Below are positions 1 to 7,979 of a stretch of 35,117 nucleotides of DNA, piece after piece. The stretch covers positions 7,828 to 42,944 of the forward strand of contig MKTV01000070.1 of the NCBI GenBank assembly GCA_001898425.1, given 5' to 3'. The position numbers and the translations under genes were made by a program. Every line of letters starts with the position of its first letter. The stretch's first letter is position 1. The notes beneath the pieces are model-generated. The model was not told the DNA's origin. It ran no database searches and saw nothing but the letters and a program-made list of their open reading frames with translations. Origin of the DNA: Rhodospirillales bacterium 69-11 (GTDB taxonomy: Bacteria > Pseudomonadota > Alphaproteobacteria > Acetobacterales > Acetobacteraceae).

Positions 1-171
1 CGCGCCTTGAGCGCCACGCCGGATGCGCGGGCCGCGGCCGATCTGCTGTTCCTGGAGGCATGGGAGAAGGACCGTCCGCGGGACCTCGGGGCCACGCTGC
101 GGGCGGCGCAGATCCGCCGCGCCAATCCGGCCCTGGTGGCGGAGATCCAGGCGGAGCTGTCGGGGCGGTAG
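1..171 (+). CDS. C-terminal fragment of an unrecognised protein
   Basis: An open frame runs from the left edge to a TAG at 169-171 and gives 56 residues rich in Ala, Arg and Leu. It reads as amphipathic helix (ARAAADLLFLEAWEKDRP, then a second helix ending AELSGR). The upstream part lies outside the window. I do not recognise the family: there is no catalytic motif and no membrane segment. It is taken as coding because the frame stays open from the edge and the composition is protein-like, but the piece is short and could be a chance frame in GC-rich DNA. Confidence 0.45.
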   Translation, partial: RALSATPDARAAADLLFLEAWEKDRPRDLGATLRAAQIRRANPALVAEIQAELSGR

Positions 172-233
172 GACGATCGCGTCCCTATCGTGGACCGGGA
201 CTGAGGTGGGCGGTCGCTCGCCCCGCGGGCGGC

Positions 234-394
234 ATGGCCGGGCTCCCCGGCCATTCGCGGCACACTTGCCGTGTCGCGGTCCCGACGCGCTGATCGGGCC
301 GGCAAGACGTGGATGCCGGGACAAGCCCGGCCATGACACTCGGTGGGGCTCGGGACGGACCCGGCGCTGACACTGGGCCGGGACGAGCCCGGCC
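234..394. repeat. Three REP-like GC palindromes downstream of rho
   Basis: Three hairpins of related sequence sit in the 234-base gap between the left-edge gene and rho. The first is a perfect 9-bp stem with a 3-base loop (ATGGCCGGG at 234-242, CCCGGCCAT at 246-254). The second is GCCGGG at 315-320 pairing with CCCGGC at 326-331 around ACAAG. The third is GGCCGGG at 376-382 pairing with CCCGGCC at 388-394 around ACGAG. Flanking words such as CATGACA, GACACT and GCGACA also recur. The family resembles short intergenic palindromes common in alphaproteobacterial genomes. The third copy lies just past the rho stop and could shape the 3' end of its mRNA. None has a T-tract, so classical intrinsic termination is unlikely. 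Confidence 0.6.
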
Positions 395-405
395 GCGACA
401 TGTCG

Positions 406-1680
406 TCAGGTGTTCATCGCGTCGAAGAAGTCGTTGTTGGTCTTGCTGTACTTCAGCTTGTCCAACAGGAACTCCATCGCATCCACCGTGCCCATCGGGT
501 TCAGGATGCGGCGCAGGACCCACATCTTCGACAGCGTCGACTTCTCGACCAGCAGCTCTTCCTTGCGGGTGCCCGACTTGGTGATGTCGATCGCCGGGAA
601 GCTGCGCTTGTCGGACAGCTTGCGGTCGAGGATCAGCTCCGAATTGCCGGTGCCCTTGAACTCCTCGAAGATCACCTCGTCCATGCGGCTGCCGGTGTCG
701 ATCAGCGCGGTCGCGATGATGGTAAGCGAGCCGCCTTCCTCGATGTTGCGCGCGGCCCCGAAGAAGCGCTTCGGCCGCTGCAGCGCATTGGCGTCCACAC
801 CACCGGTCAGCACCTTACCGGACGACGGCACGACGGTGTTGTAGGCGCGGGCGAGGCGCGTGATGCTGTCCAGCAGGATCACCACGTCACGCTTGTGCTC
901 GACCAGGCGCTTGGCCTTCTCCAGCACCATCTCGGTGACCTGCACATGCCGCGTCGCCGGCTCGTCGAAGGTGGAGGCGATCACCTCGCCCTTCACGCTG
1001 CGCGCCATGTCGGTGACTTCCTCGGGCCGCTCGTCGATCAGCAGCACGATCAGGAAGACTTCCGGATGGTTGGCGGAAATCGCGGTGGCGATGTTCTGCA
1101 GCATCACCGTCTTGCCGGTGCGCGGCGGCGCGACGATCAGCGCACGCTGGCCCTTGCCGATCGGTGCGATCAGGTCGATCACCCGCGGCGTGTAGTCCTT
1201 CTGCGGCCCCTTCGCGACGGATTGGAAGTTCTCCATCTCCATCTTGAGCCGCTCGTCGGGATAGAGCGGGGTCAGATTGTCGAAGTTGATCCGGTGACGC
1301 ACCGCGTCGGGCGGCTCGAAATTGACCGTGTCGACCTTGAGAAGCGCGAAATACCGCTCCCCGTCCTTCGGCGCACGGATCTGCCCCTCGACCGTGTCCC
1401 CGGTCCGCAGTCCGAAGCGCCGCACCTGGCTCGGGCTGACATAGATGTCGTCGGGGCCGGGAAGGTAGTTGGCCTCCGGGCTGCGAAGAAAGCCGAAGCC
1501 GTCCGGCAGGATCTCGAGCGTGCCTTCCCCATGGATCGCCTGATCGTTCTCGGCCAGGTTCTTGAGGATGGCGAACATGATGTCCTGCTTGCGCAGGGAC
1601 GATGCGTTTTCGATCTGCAATGATTCGGCAAAGCTGAGCAGATCCGCGGGGGACTTTGCCTTGAGTTCGGCGAGATGCAT
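406..1680 (-). CDS. rho: Transcription termination factor Rho
   Basis: Rho is the hexameric RNA-dependent ATPase that ends transcription at Rho-dependent sites. The 424-residue product has the usual order: an N-terminal helical domain ([10 protein letters not shown] start), a cold-shock-like RNA-binding domain with the GFGFLRS signature (about 61-67), then the RecA-type ATPase with P-loop APPRTGKT (184-191), [10 protein letters not shown], the [11 protein letters not shown] segment and the [12 protein letters not shown]-loop. The start at 1680 is chosen because the family begins at this Met-X-Leu-X-X-Leu-Lys motif and GAGG lies 7 bases upstream. The frame stays open to 1752, which would add 24 residues the family normally lacks. 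It is transcribed leftwards, away from the putative origin, and separated by 225 bases from hemJ. Confidence 0.97.
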   Translation of the reverse strand: MHLAELKAKSPADLLSFAESLQIENASSLRKQDIMFAILKNLAENDQAIHGEGTLEILPDGFGFLRSPEANYLPGPDDIYVSPSQVRRFGLRTGDTVEGQIRAPKDGERYFALLKVDTVNFEPPDAVRHRINFDNLTPLYPDERLKMEMENFQSVAKGPQKDYTPRVIDLIAPIGKGQRALIVAPPRTGKTVMLQNIATAISANHPEVFLIVLLIDERPEEVTDMARSVKGEVIASTFDEPATRHVQVTEMVLEKAKRLVEHKRDVVILLDSITRLARAYNTVVPSSGKVLTGGVDANALQRPKRFFGAARNIEEGGSLTIIATALIDTGSRMDEVIFEEFKGTGNSELILDRKLSDKRSFPAIDITKSGTRKEELLVEKSTLSKMWVLRRILNPMGTVDAMEFLLDKLKYSKTNNDFFDAMNT

Positions 1681-1905
1681 CCGGATGCCTCGAACAGGAT
1701 CGTCGGGAAGGACGGACGACAGGCGAGGTACCTCGCGGAACGCGCGGTCCATCCTGCGATGGCCGGCCTGTGCCGTCGGAGTGAGGAATTGAAGCGGCGC
1801 GTCGTCACCGCTTGGGTATCAAGGGAGCGGCGGAAAGCTAGGCGTGCCCGCCGCGTCCGTCAACGGTGAGTTGGCGAGAACCGCCACGCAAGTCAAGGGG
1901 TTCGG

Positions 1906-2358
1906 TCAGAATGGTCGTACGATCACCATGATCACGATGATGAACAGCAGCACCGTTGGAACCTCGTTCGCGATCCGGTAGAAGCGCTGCGGCCGCCGAT
2001 TCCGGTCTTCCAGGAAGTCCCGCCGCCAGCGCGACATCGCGCCGTGGAAGCCCGTCATCAGCAGGACCGCGGTGAGCTTCACGTGCCACCAGCCCCAATG
2101 CCAGTCGATCACGCCCGGCGTCAGCACCAGCAGGATGCCGAACACGAAGGTCGCGATCATCGCGGGGTTGATGATCTGCTTGAGCAGCCGCCGCTCCATC
2201 ACCTTGAACCGCTCGCTTTCCGCGGATCCGGGCAGCATCTCGCAGTGATAGACGTAGAGGCGCGGCAGATAGAACATCCCGGCCATCCACGCGACCATGC
2301 TGATCACGTGGAAGGCCTTGGTCCAGGCGTAGAACGGCGCCAGTGCGGCGATGGTCAT
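1906..2358 (-). CDS. hemJ: Protoporphyrinogen IX oxidase HemJ
   Basis: This 150-residue membrane protein matches HemJ (UPF0093, CopD-like), the protoporphyrinogen oxidase used by most alphaproteobacteria instead of HemG or HemY. It oxidises protoporphyrinogen IX to protoporphyrin IX, the step before ferrochelatase. Visible features are an N-terminal helix with conserved His17 (WTKAFHVISMVAWMAG), the YLPRLYVYH segment (Arg33, His38), the NPAMIATFVFGILL helix, the WHVKL segment and a C-terminal hydrophobic helix, giving about four membrane spans. The ATG overlaps the hemH stop by four bases (ATGA, 2355-2358), so the two haem enzymes are translationally coupled. This supports a HemE-HemH-HemJ operon. 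Confidence 0.94.
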   Translation of the reverse strand: MTIAALAPFYAWTKAFHVISMVAWMAGMFYLPRLYVYHCEMLPGSAESERFKVMERRLLKQIINPAMIATFVFGILLVLTPGVIDWHWGWWHVKLTAVLLMTGFHGAMSRWRRDFLEDRNRRPQRFYRIANEVPTVLLFIIVIMVIVRPF

Positions 2359-3476
2359 GCGTCGGCTCCGGCGGGGGTGACCTCATCCGCAGCCACCCGG
2401 TCGTTCGGCTGCCGAGCGGCCTGTGGGGCGCCGTGGGTGGCGAAGGGGCAGTCGCCGTGCCGTCCATCGCAGAACCGGCCGCCCTGGTGGCTGCACAGCC
2501 CCGGACCGGCCGCGCGGGCATGCCGCACGAGGTCTGCGAGCGAGGCGATGAAGGCCGGATCGTCGTTCTGCGTGGGCACGCGGAAATAGCCCGGCACGCC
2601 GACCCGGTCCGCCAGTTGCCGGTACTCGACATCCAGCTCCACCAGCGTCTCCGAGTGTTCGGAGACGAAGGCGATCGGCACGACCAGCAACGCCGTGCGC
2701 TCCCGCCCCGCGCGCTCGATCTCCTCCTCGGTGCTGGGGTCGATCCATTTCTGCGGGGTGGCGCGGGACTGGTAGCAGATGGCCGCATCGATCCCCGGCG
2801 CACCCCAGGCCTCGAGCACGGCCTGCACCGTCTGCTCGACCTGCCACTGATACGGGTCGCCGGCCTTCACGATCGCCTCCGGCAGCCCGTGAGCGGAGAA
2901 CAGCACCCGCAGCGGCACCGCCGGGTCGAGCGTGGCCCGCGCGCGGTCCCATTCGGCGCGAATCCGCGCCGCGGTCGCGGCGGCGAAGCCGGGATCCGTG
3001 GGATAGCAGCACAGCGCCGTGGTCGGCGCGATGAGGCCCGCCTGTGCCGCGGCTTCGCGCCAGGCGGTCAGCGAGCTGCCGGTCGTCGTGGTCGAGTATT
3101 GCGGGTAGAGCGGCAGGAGCACGACCTCGTCGGGCTTCCATGCCTTCACGGCCCGCGCGGCCGCCAGGCTCATCGGATGCCAGTAGCGCATGGCGATGAA
3201 GCACCTGACCTCCAGGTCCGGCATCGCCGCCTCGAGCGCGCGCGCCTGTGCCTCCGTCAGCTCGAGCAGCGGGGAGCGTCCGCCCAGGATCGCGTAGTTC
3301 TCGGTGGCCGGCTTCAGCCGGGACCGCGCGATGATGCGGGCGAGGAAGGGCCGCACGAAAAACGGCACCCGCAAGATCGCCTTGTCGCGGAACAGGTTGA
3401 GCAGGAAGGGCTTGATCGCGGCGGGGCTGTCGGGACCGCCCAGGTTGAACAGGACGACGGCGACCTTACGCGGCAC
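2355..3476 (-). CDS. hemH: Ferrochelatase
   Basis: Ferrochelatase inserts Fe2+ into protoporphyrin IX to make protoheme. The product has the NLGGPDSP start motif, the FSAHGLP motif with the catalytic His and the EHSETLVELD motif with the conserved acidic residue. A GTG start at 3476 is preferred: GGAG stands 7 bases upstream, it gives the family-typical N-terminus (PRKVAVVLFNLGGPD), and it overlaps the end of hemE by only 11 bases. An alternative ATG at 3503 adds nine residues and has no visible ribosome site. The C-terminus carries three cysteines (GLCSHQ, RFCDG, GDCPF) and there is an internal Cys-Cys, a pattern suggesting a [2Fe-2S] cluster as reported for some bacterial ferrochelatases. 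The stop overlaps hemJ. Confidence 0.95.
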   Translation of the reverse strand: MPRKVAVVLFNLGGPDSPAAIKPFLLNLFRDKAILRVPFFVRPFLARIIARSRLKPATENYAILGGRSPLLELTEAQARALEAAMPDLEVRCFIAMRYWHPMSLAAARAVKAWKPDEVVLLPLYPQYSTTTTGSSLTAWREAAAQAGLIAPTTALCCYPTDPGFAAATAARIRAEWDRARATLDPAVPLRVLFSAHGLPEAIVKAGDPYQWQVEQTVQAVLEAWGAPGIDAAICYQSRATPQKWIDPSTEEEIERAGRERTALLVVPIAFVSEHSETLVELDVEYRQLADRVGVPGYFRVPTQNDDPAFIASLADLVRHARAAGPGLCSHQGGRFCDGRHGDCPFATHGAPQAARQPNDRVAADEVTPAGADA

Positions 3477-4512
3477 GGATCTGCTCCACGAGCGCGCCGA
3501 CATGGTCGGGCGGGGTTTGCGGCACGATGCCGTGGCCCAGATTGAAGATCAGCCGCTGCCCACGCAGGCCGGTCAGGATCGACGCCGCCTCCGCGCGCAG
3601 GGCGGCCCCGCCGGCGACCAGCGCCATCGGATCGAGATTGCCCTGGACGGCCACATCGCCTCCGACCAGCGCCACCGCGGCGTGCGGTTCCATGCCGGTG
3701 TCGAGCCCCACGGCCGCGACCCCGCTCGCCTTCGCGTACTCACCGACCATCAACCCGGCCAGCCGCGGGAACCCAATGACCGGAATCCCGGGGTGCAACA
3801 CCCGCAGCCGCGCCACGATGCGCTGCGCCGGCGCGATCACATGCGTGCGGAACAGCGTGGGCGACAGCACACCCGCCCAGGAGTCGAACAGCATCAGCAC
3901 TTCCGCGCCGGCATCCGCCTGAGCGGACAGGTAGTCCACGGTCGCGTCGACCAGCAGATCCATCAGCCGCTGGAACAGCGCCGGGTCGGCATAGGCCAGG
4001 GCGCGCGTGGCGGCGAAATCCTTCGAGCCGCCGCCCTCGATCATGTAGCAGGCCACCGTGAACGGGGCGCCGGCGAAGCCGATCAGCGCGGTCGCGTCGA
4101 ACCCCTCCGCGGTCAGGCCGCTGCGGATGCGGCGGACCGTCTCCATCACCGGCGCGAGTTTCGCCCGCACCTGCGTCGGATCCAGCCGGTCCACCGCGGC
4201 CGCATCACGCAGCTTGGGCAGCACCGGCCCCTCGCCTTCCTTGAAGGCCAGCCCGTGTCCCAACGCCCAGGGCAGCATCAGTATGTCCGAGAACAGGATG
4301 GCGGCATCGAACCCGAAGCGGCGGATGGGCTGCAGCGTCACCTCCGCGGCGCGTACCGGATCGAGGCAGAGCGCGACGAAATCCGGCACCTCGGCGCGGA
4401 TCGCCCGGTACTCGGGCAAGTACCGTCCGGCCTGGCGCATGAGCCAGACCGGCGGCGGCCACACGGGGTGTCCGGCGAGAACGGAGAGCAGCGGCTTCGG
4501 CGGGGCGTTCAT
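3466..4512 (-). CDS. hemE: Uroporphyrinogen decarboxylase
   Basis: HemE removes four carboxyl groups from uroporphyrinogen III to give coproporphyrinogen III in haem synthesis. The 348-residue protein has the family signature PVWLMRQAGRYLPEYR (21-36) with the substrate-binding arginines, the FSDIL motif with conserved Asp76, and GFAGAPFTVACYMIEG. Length is typical. GAGGG lies about five bases before the ATG. It is the first gene of a leftward unit hemE-hemH-hemJ with overlapping ends. Its upstream side faces the DnaA-box-rich gap, the arrangement known beside the Caulobacter and Rickettsia origins, so hemE transcription may start inside the origin region. Confidence 0.97.
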   Translation of the reverse strand: MNAPPKPLLSVLAGHPVWPPPVWLMRQAGRYLPEYRAIRAEVPDFVALCLDPVRAAEVTLQPIRRFGFDAAILFSDILMLPWALGHGLAFKEGEGPVLPKLRDAAAVDRLDPTQVRAKLAPVMETVRRIRSGLTAEGFDATALIGFAGAPFTVACYMIEGGGSKDFAATRALAYADPALFQRLMDLLVDATVDYLSAQADAGAEVLMLFDSWAGVLSPTLFRTHVIAPAQRIVARLRVLHPGIPVIGFPRLAGLMVGEYAKASGVAAVGLDTGMEPHAAVALVGGDVAVQGNLDPMALVAGGAALRAEAASILTGLRGQRLIFNLGHGIVPQTPPDHVGALVEQIRAA

Positions 4513-4799
4513 CGGCTCCCTCTAACAAAGTCAAAGAGTCTTAAGGAGTCTGGGGTAGGGTTAGGGCCCTGTGGACAACGGGGTACCCCGATTGCCGCTG
4601 GTTCTCCGCCACTCGTCCACATGCAGGTCGACGGCCAAGTGACTGACTCTCCAGCGCGTGAGGAGTTATCCACGATCGCATCGATACGACCAACCCGGAA
4701 TGTTCGTCCTCGTCCCCGGGGCAGGGTTATCCGCGCTGTCCGTCACCGGCGTGGAGCCATCGCTTTTTCGTCCCACTTATCCCCGTTATCCTCATCCGC
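4513..4799. other. oriC: Candidate chromosomal replication origin (oriC)
   Basis: This 287-base gene-free gap lies between divergent hemE and ppsR, the gene pair flanking the Caulobacter crescentus origin and conserved in Rickettsia. It holds several 9-mers close to the DnaA box TTATCCACA: TTATCCACG at 4666-4674 and TTATCCTCA at 4786-4794 (one mismatch each), TGTGGACAA at 4570-4578 on the other strand (one mismatch), and weaker TTATCCGCG at 4727-4735, TTATCCCCG at 4777-4785 and TCGTCCACA at 4613-4621 (two each). A locally less GC-rich stretch (4521-4550, with TTAA at 4541) sits at the hemE side and could be part of an unwinding zone. I see no clear CtrA double TTAA site. parAB and a parS-like palindrome lie within 4 kb. 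Confidence 0.75.
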
Positions 4800-5669
4800 A
4801 TGAGCGTGCAGCGGATCAACCTCCATCTGGTGTCGGACGCAACGGGCGAAACCCTGAATGCGATCGCACGAGCGACAACGGCGCAGTTCGAACAGGCGAA
4901 TATCGTCCATCATCGATGGAGCCTGATCCGAACGCGCTTCCAGCTTCACCGCGTGTTGGAAGGGTTGGAACAGGAGCCGGGACCGGTTCTCTCGACCCTC
5001 GTGGATCGGGCCCTGCGCTCCGATCTCGAGACGACGTGCCGGCGATTGAACGTGCCGATCGTCAACGTGCTCGATCCCGTCATGAACCTGCTGCAGGAGT
5101 ATATCGGGGAGCAGGCGCTGGCCCGCCCGGGGCGGCAATACGTGCTCAACGCCGATTACTTCCAGCGCATCGACGCGATGCATTACGTGCTGGCGCATGA
5201 TGACGGCCAGTCCCAACCGGGCCTCGCGGAGGCCGACGTCGTCCTGGTGGGCGTCTCCCGCAGTTCGAAGACGCCGACCTGCTTCTATCTGGCCAATCGC
5301 GGCATCAAGGCGGCCAACGTGCCGCTCGTCCCCAACCTGCCGGAGCCGCCGGGGCTCGATGATCTCGCCTGCCCGGTCATCGGCCTGACGCTCGATCCGA
5401 AGGCGCTGATCGACATCCGCCGCCATCGGCTCCGGCTGATCGGCACCGCGCCGAACGCGCCCGGTGGTCGGCAGACCAGCACCGATTACGTGGACGAGGA
5501 GACGGTGAAGGCGGAGCTGCTCTGGGCCCGCCGTCTCTGCACCCGGCGCGGTTGGCCGGTGATCGACGTCACGCGCCGCTCCATCGAGGAGACCGCGGCG
5601 ACGGTGCTGCAACTCATGGAAGCGTGGCACCAGCGGCGGCAGACCGGTATCACCGTCAAGGCGACCTGA
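4800..5669 (+). CDS. ppsR: Pyruvate, phosphate dikinase regulatory protein (PPDK kinase/phosphorylase)
   Basis: This DUF299 protein reversibly phosphorylates pyruvate phosphate dikinase or PEP synthase, switching it off with ADP and on with phosphate. The 289-residue product has the [12 protein letters not shown] start motif (9-20) and the P-loop-like [10 protein letters not shown] (151-160) followed by [17 protein letters not shown], all diagnostic of the family. Length is normal. The ATG at 4800 matches the family N-terminus. There is no ribosome site in the usual place, since a DnaA-like box ends six bases before the start. Its orthologue next to the Caulobacter and Rickettsia origins is the gene opposite hemE. 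Its stop overlaps maf by ATGA. Confidence 0.93.
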   Translation: MSVQRINLHLVSDATGETLNAIARATTAQFEQANIVHHRWSLIRTRFQLHRVLEGLEQEPGPVLSTLVDRALRSDLETTCRRLNVPIVNVLDPVMNLLQEYIGEQALARPGRQYVLNADYFQRIDAMHYVLAHDDGQSQPGLAEADVVLVGVSRSSKTPTCFYLANRGIKAANVPLVPNLPEPPGLDDLACPVIGLTLDPKALIDIRRHRLRLIGTAPNAPGGRQTSTDYVDEETVKAELLWARRLCTRRGWPVIDVTRRSIEETAATVLQLMEAWHQRRQTGITVKAT

Positions 5670-6280
5670 TGCTGCAGGCGCCCACGCCGGAGCTCGTGCT
5701 CGCCAGCGGATCGGCCGCGCGGCGGGCTTTGCTGGAGGCGGCGCGGCTGCGCGTCACCATCCGGCCGGCCGACCTGGACGAGGCGGACATCAAGCGCCGC
5801 TGCCAGGCGGCCGGGGACCCGCCGGACTCCGCGGCGCTGACGCTGGCGACGGCGAAGGCAGCGGCGATCGGGCGCGACATGCCCGAGGCGCTGGTGATCG
5901 GCGCGGACCAGCTTCTGGTCTGCGATGGCGACTGGTTCGACAAGCCCGGGACCGACGCGACGCTCCGGACGCAGCTCCGCCGCTTGCGAGGACGTTCGCA
6001 CGTGCTGGTCACAGCCGTCGTCTGCTGGCAGCGGGGGCGCGTCCTGTGGTCGCATGTCGCGCAGCCGACGCTGCGCATGCGGGATGTCTCGGACGCGTTC
6101 CTGGAGGAGTATTGCCGCCTGGAGGGGGACGCGATCCTGTCCTGCGTCGGCGGCTACCGGCTCGAGGGAGCGGGCGTGCACCTGTTCGACGACATCGAGG
6201 GGGAGCACAGCGCCATCCTGGGTCTGCCCCTGGTGCCTCTGCTCGCGTTCCTGCGGACGTACGGGGTCGTGCGCGCCTGA
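5669..6280 (+). CDS. maf: Maf-family nucleotide pyrophosphatase
   Basis: Maf proteins hydrolyse non-canonical or methylated nucleoside triphosphates to monophosphates, a house-cleaning role. The 203-residue product has the substrate-loop motif LASGSAARRALL (11-22), the VIGADQLLVCDG segment with the conserved acidic residue (Asp80), and the C-terminal GGYRLEGAGVHLF and ILGLPLVPLL signatures. The acid-loop sequence looks closer to the YceF (7-methyl-GTP) group than to the dTTP/UTP group, but this is a judgement by eye. The ATG overlaps the ppsR stop (ATGA at 5668-5671), so it is coupled to ppsR, an order also found at other alphaproteobacterial origins. It converges on parB with a six-base gap and no visible terminator. 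Confidence 0.92.
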   Translation: MLQAPTPELVLASGSAARRALLEAARLRVTIRPADLDEADIKRRCQAAGDPPDSAALTLATAKAAAIGRDMPEALVIGADQLLVCDGDWFDKPGTDATLRTQLRRLRGRSHVLVTAVVCWQRGRVLWSHVAQPTLRMRDVSDAFLEEYCRLEGDAILSCVGGYRLEGAGVHLFDDIEGEHSAILGLPLVPLLAFLRTYGVVRA

Positions 6281-6286
6281 GCGCGT

Positions 6287-7153
6287 CTACTGACCCACCA
6301 GCCGGTCGACCAGCTGCTCGAGCTGATACAGATCACCGAACCGGATCGTCAGCGCCCCCGCCCCTTTTGCACCCATGTTGATCTGCACGCGCTGCCCCAG
6401 GGCGCTGGAGAGGCGTGCCTCGAGATGGCGCGTGTCGGAATCGGCCGGGGTCGGTTCCACCGGCGCCCGCACCGTATTCCGTCGGGAGACGAGCGCCTCC
6501 GTCTGGCGCACGGACAATCCACGGCCGATCACCTGGTCCAGCACCGAGTCAGGCGCGTCGAGGCCGAGCAGCGCGCGTGCATGGCCGAAGGTGAGGTCTC
6601 CGGTGCGGACGGCGGTCTTGGCACGGTCCGGCAGGCGGAGCAGGCGCAGCATGTTGCCGATATGCGCGCGGGACTTGCCGACGACCTCGCCCATCGCCTC
6701 ATGCGTCAGGCCGAATTCCTGTACGAGGCGCTGATAGCCTTCGGCCTCGTCCATCGGATTGAGGTCCTGCCGCTGCAGGTTCTCGACCAAGGCGGCCGCG
6801 GCGGCATCGCTGTCCGTCATCTCCCGCAGCAGCACGGGCACGTCATGCAGGCCGGCCAGTCCTGCGGCGCGCCACCGCCGTTCCCCGGCGATGATCTGGA
6901 ACCGTTCGGACGTGTCCGGATGCACACGAACCAGGAGAGGCTGGAGGATCCCCTGGGACCGAATGGAATCCGCGAGTTCCTGCAGCGCGTCGGGATCGAA
7001 GGTCGTGCGTGGCTGGAACGGGTTCGGATCCAGCAGATCGATCGGCACCGTTCGCACGCCGGCGGGCGTGGCGGGTTCGGGTTGGACCTTGATGTCGCCC
7101 AGCAAGGCGGCAAGTCCTCGACCCAGGCGGGGGCTGACCTCCTTGGCGCACAT
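6287..7153 (-). CDS. parB: Chromosome partitioning protein ParB
   Basis: ParB is the CTP-dependent DNA clamp that loads at parS sites and spreads to form the origin partition complex. The 288-residue protein has the N-terminal ParA-stimulating stretch with basic residues (SPRLGRGLAALLGD, 7-20), the PNPFQPR box, the CTP-binding GERRWRA motif (90-96), the ENLQRQDLNPMDEA motif (about 124-137), a helix-turn-helix that contacts parS (about 146-170) and a C-terminal dimerisation region. Length is typical for a chromosomal ParB. It starts one base after the parA stop. A parS-like palindrome lies about 1.4 kb upstream, at 8528-8547. Confidence 0.96.
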   Translation of the reverse strand: MCAKEVSPRLGRGLAALLGDIKVQPEPATPAGVRTVPIDLLDPNPFQPRTTFDPDALQELADSIRSQGILQPLLVRVHPDTSERFQIIAGERRWRAAGLAGLHDVPVLLREMTDSDAAAAALVENLQRQDLNPMDEAEGYQRLVQEFGLTHEAMGEVVGKSRAHIGNMLRLLRLPDRAKTAVRTGDLTFGHARALLGLDAPDSVLDQVIGRGLSVRQTEALVSRRNTVRAPVEPTPADSDTRHLEARLSSALGQRVQINMGAKGAGALTIRFGDLYQLEQLVDRLVGQ

Positions 7154-7154
7154 C

Positions 7155-7979
7155 CTATTTCGCTCCTGCGGTCCGGCGTTCGCGTTTCAGCAATTCCGCC
7201 GCGAGCGCGATGTAGGCCTGCGACCCGGGCGATCGCACATCATACAGCAGCACCGGTTTTCCGTGGCTGGGCGCCTCGGACACACGGATGTTCCGCGGGA
7301 TGACGGTGTCGTAGACCCATTCACCGAAGAACCCGCGGGCATCGGCCGCGACCAGCTCCGACAGGTTGTTGCGTCGATCGAACATGGTCAGCACGACGCC
7401 TTGCAGCCGCAGCTTGGGATTCAGCCGCCGCCGCACTGATTCCACGGTTCGCATCAGCCCGCTGATGCCTTCCAGCGCGTAGAACTCGCATTGCAGCGGC
7501 ACGAGCACCGCATCGGCCGCGACCAGCGCGTTGAGCGTCAGCAGGCCCAAGCTGGGCGGGCAATCGATGATGATGAAGGCGTAGGGGGCAGAGTCGCGCC
7601 ACGGCGCGAGTGCATCGCGCAGGCGGAATTCCCGTCTGGGTGCGCCGACCAGCTCGATTTCGGTGCCGGCCAGGTCCGGTTCGGACGGCACCAGCGCCAG
7701 ATTCGGCACGTTGGTCGCGCGGACGGTCTCGTCGGGCGTCCCTGCCCCGCTCATCAACCGGTAGCTGCCATTCGCGCGCTCCGTCTGCGCGATGCCGAAC
7801 CCGGTGGTGGCATTGCCCTGGGGATCGAGGTCGATCACGAGCACCGCCTCGCCGGCGGCCGCCAGCGCGGTGGCAAGATTCACCGCCGTGGTCGTCTTCC
7901 CGACCCCGCCTTTCTGGTTGGCAACGGCGATGATCCGCGGTTTCTGCGCCGCGGTTGGCTCAGCTCGACGATCCGACAC
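7155..7979 (-). CDS. parA: Chromosome partitioning ATPase ParA
   Basis: ParA is the deviant-Walker ATPase that binds DNA non-specifically and drives segregation of ParB-parS complexes. The 274-residue product carries the deviant Walker A KGGVGKTT (23-30), the Walker A' VLVIDLDPQGN (46-56) and Walker B FIIIDCPPSLGLLT. I chose the GTG at 7979, which puts the P-loop at the usual distance from the N-terminus and overlaps rsmG by 20 bases. A second GTG at 8018 adds 13 residues and overlaps rsmG by 59 bases. Neither has a strong ribosome site. The order mnmG-rsmG-parA-parB is the classic origin-proximal cluster. The short N-terminus fits a chromosomal ParA rather than a long plasmid type. Confidence 0.95.
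   Translation of the reverse strand: MSDRRAEPTAAQKPRIIAVANQKGGVGKTTTAVNLATALAAAGEAVLVIDLDPQGNATTGFGIAQTERANGSYRLMSGAGTPDETVRATNVPNLALVPSEPDLAGTEIELVGAPRREFRLRDALAPWRDSAPYAFIIIDCPPSLGLLTLNALVAADAVLVPLQCEFYALEGISGLMRTVESVRRRLNPKLRLQGVVLTMFDRRNNLSELVAADARGFFGEWVYDTVIPRNIRVSEAPSHGKPVLLYDVRSPGSQAYIALAAELLKRERRTAGAK

Noticed and set aside
406..1752. The longer start of Rho at 1752
   Set aside because: The family N-terminus begins at Met-His-Leu (1680), which also has a better ribosome site. The extra 24 residues have no counterpart in the family as I know it.
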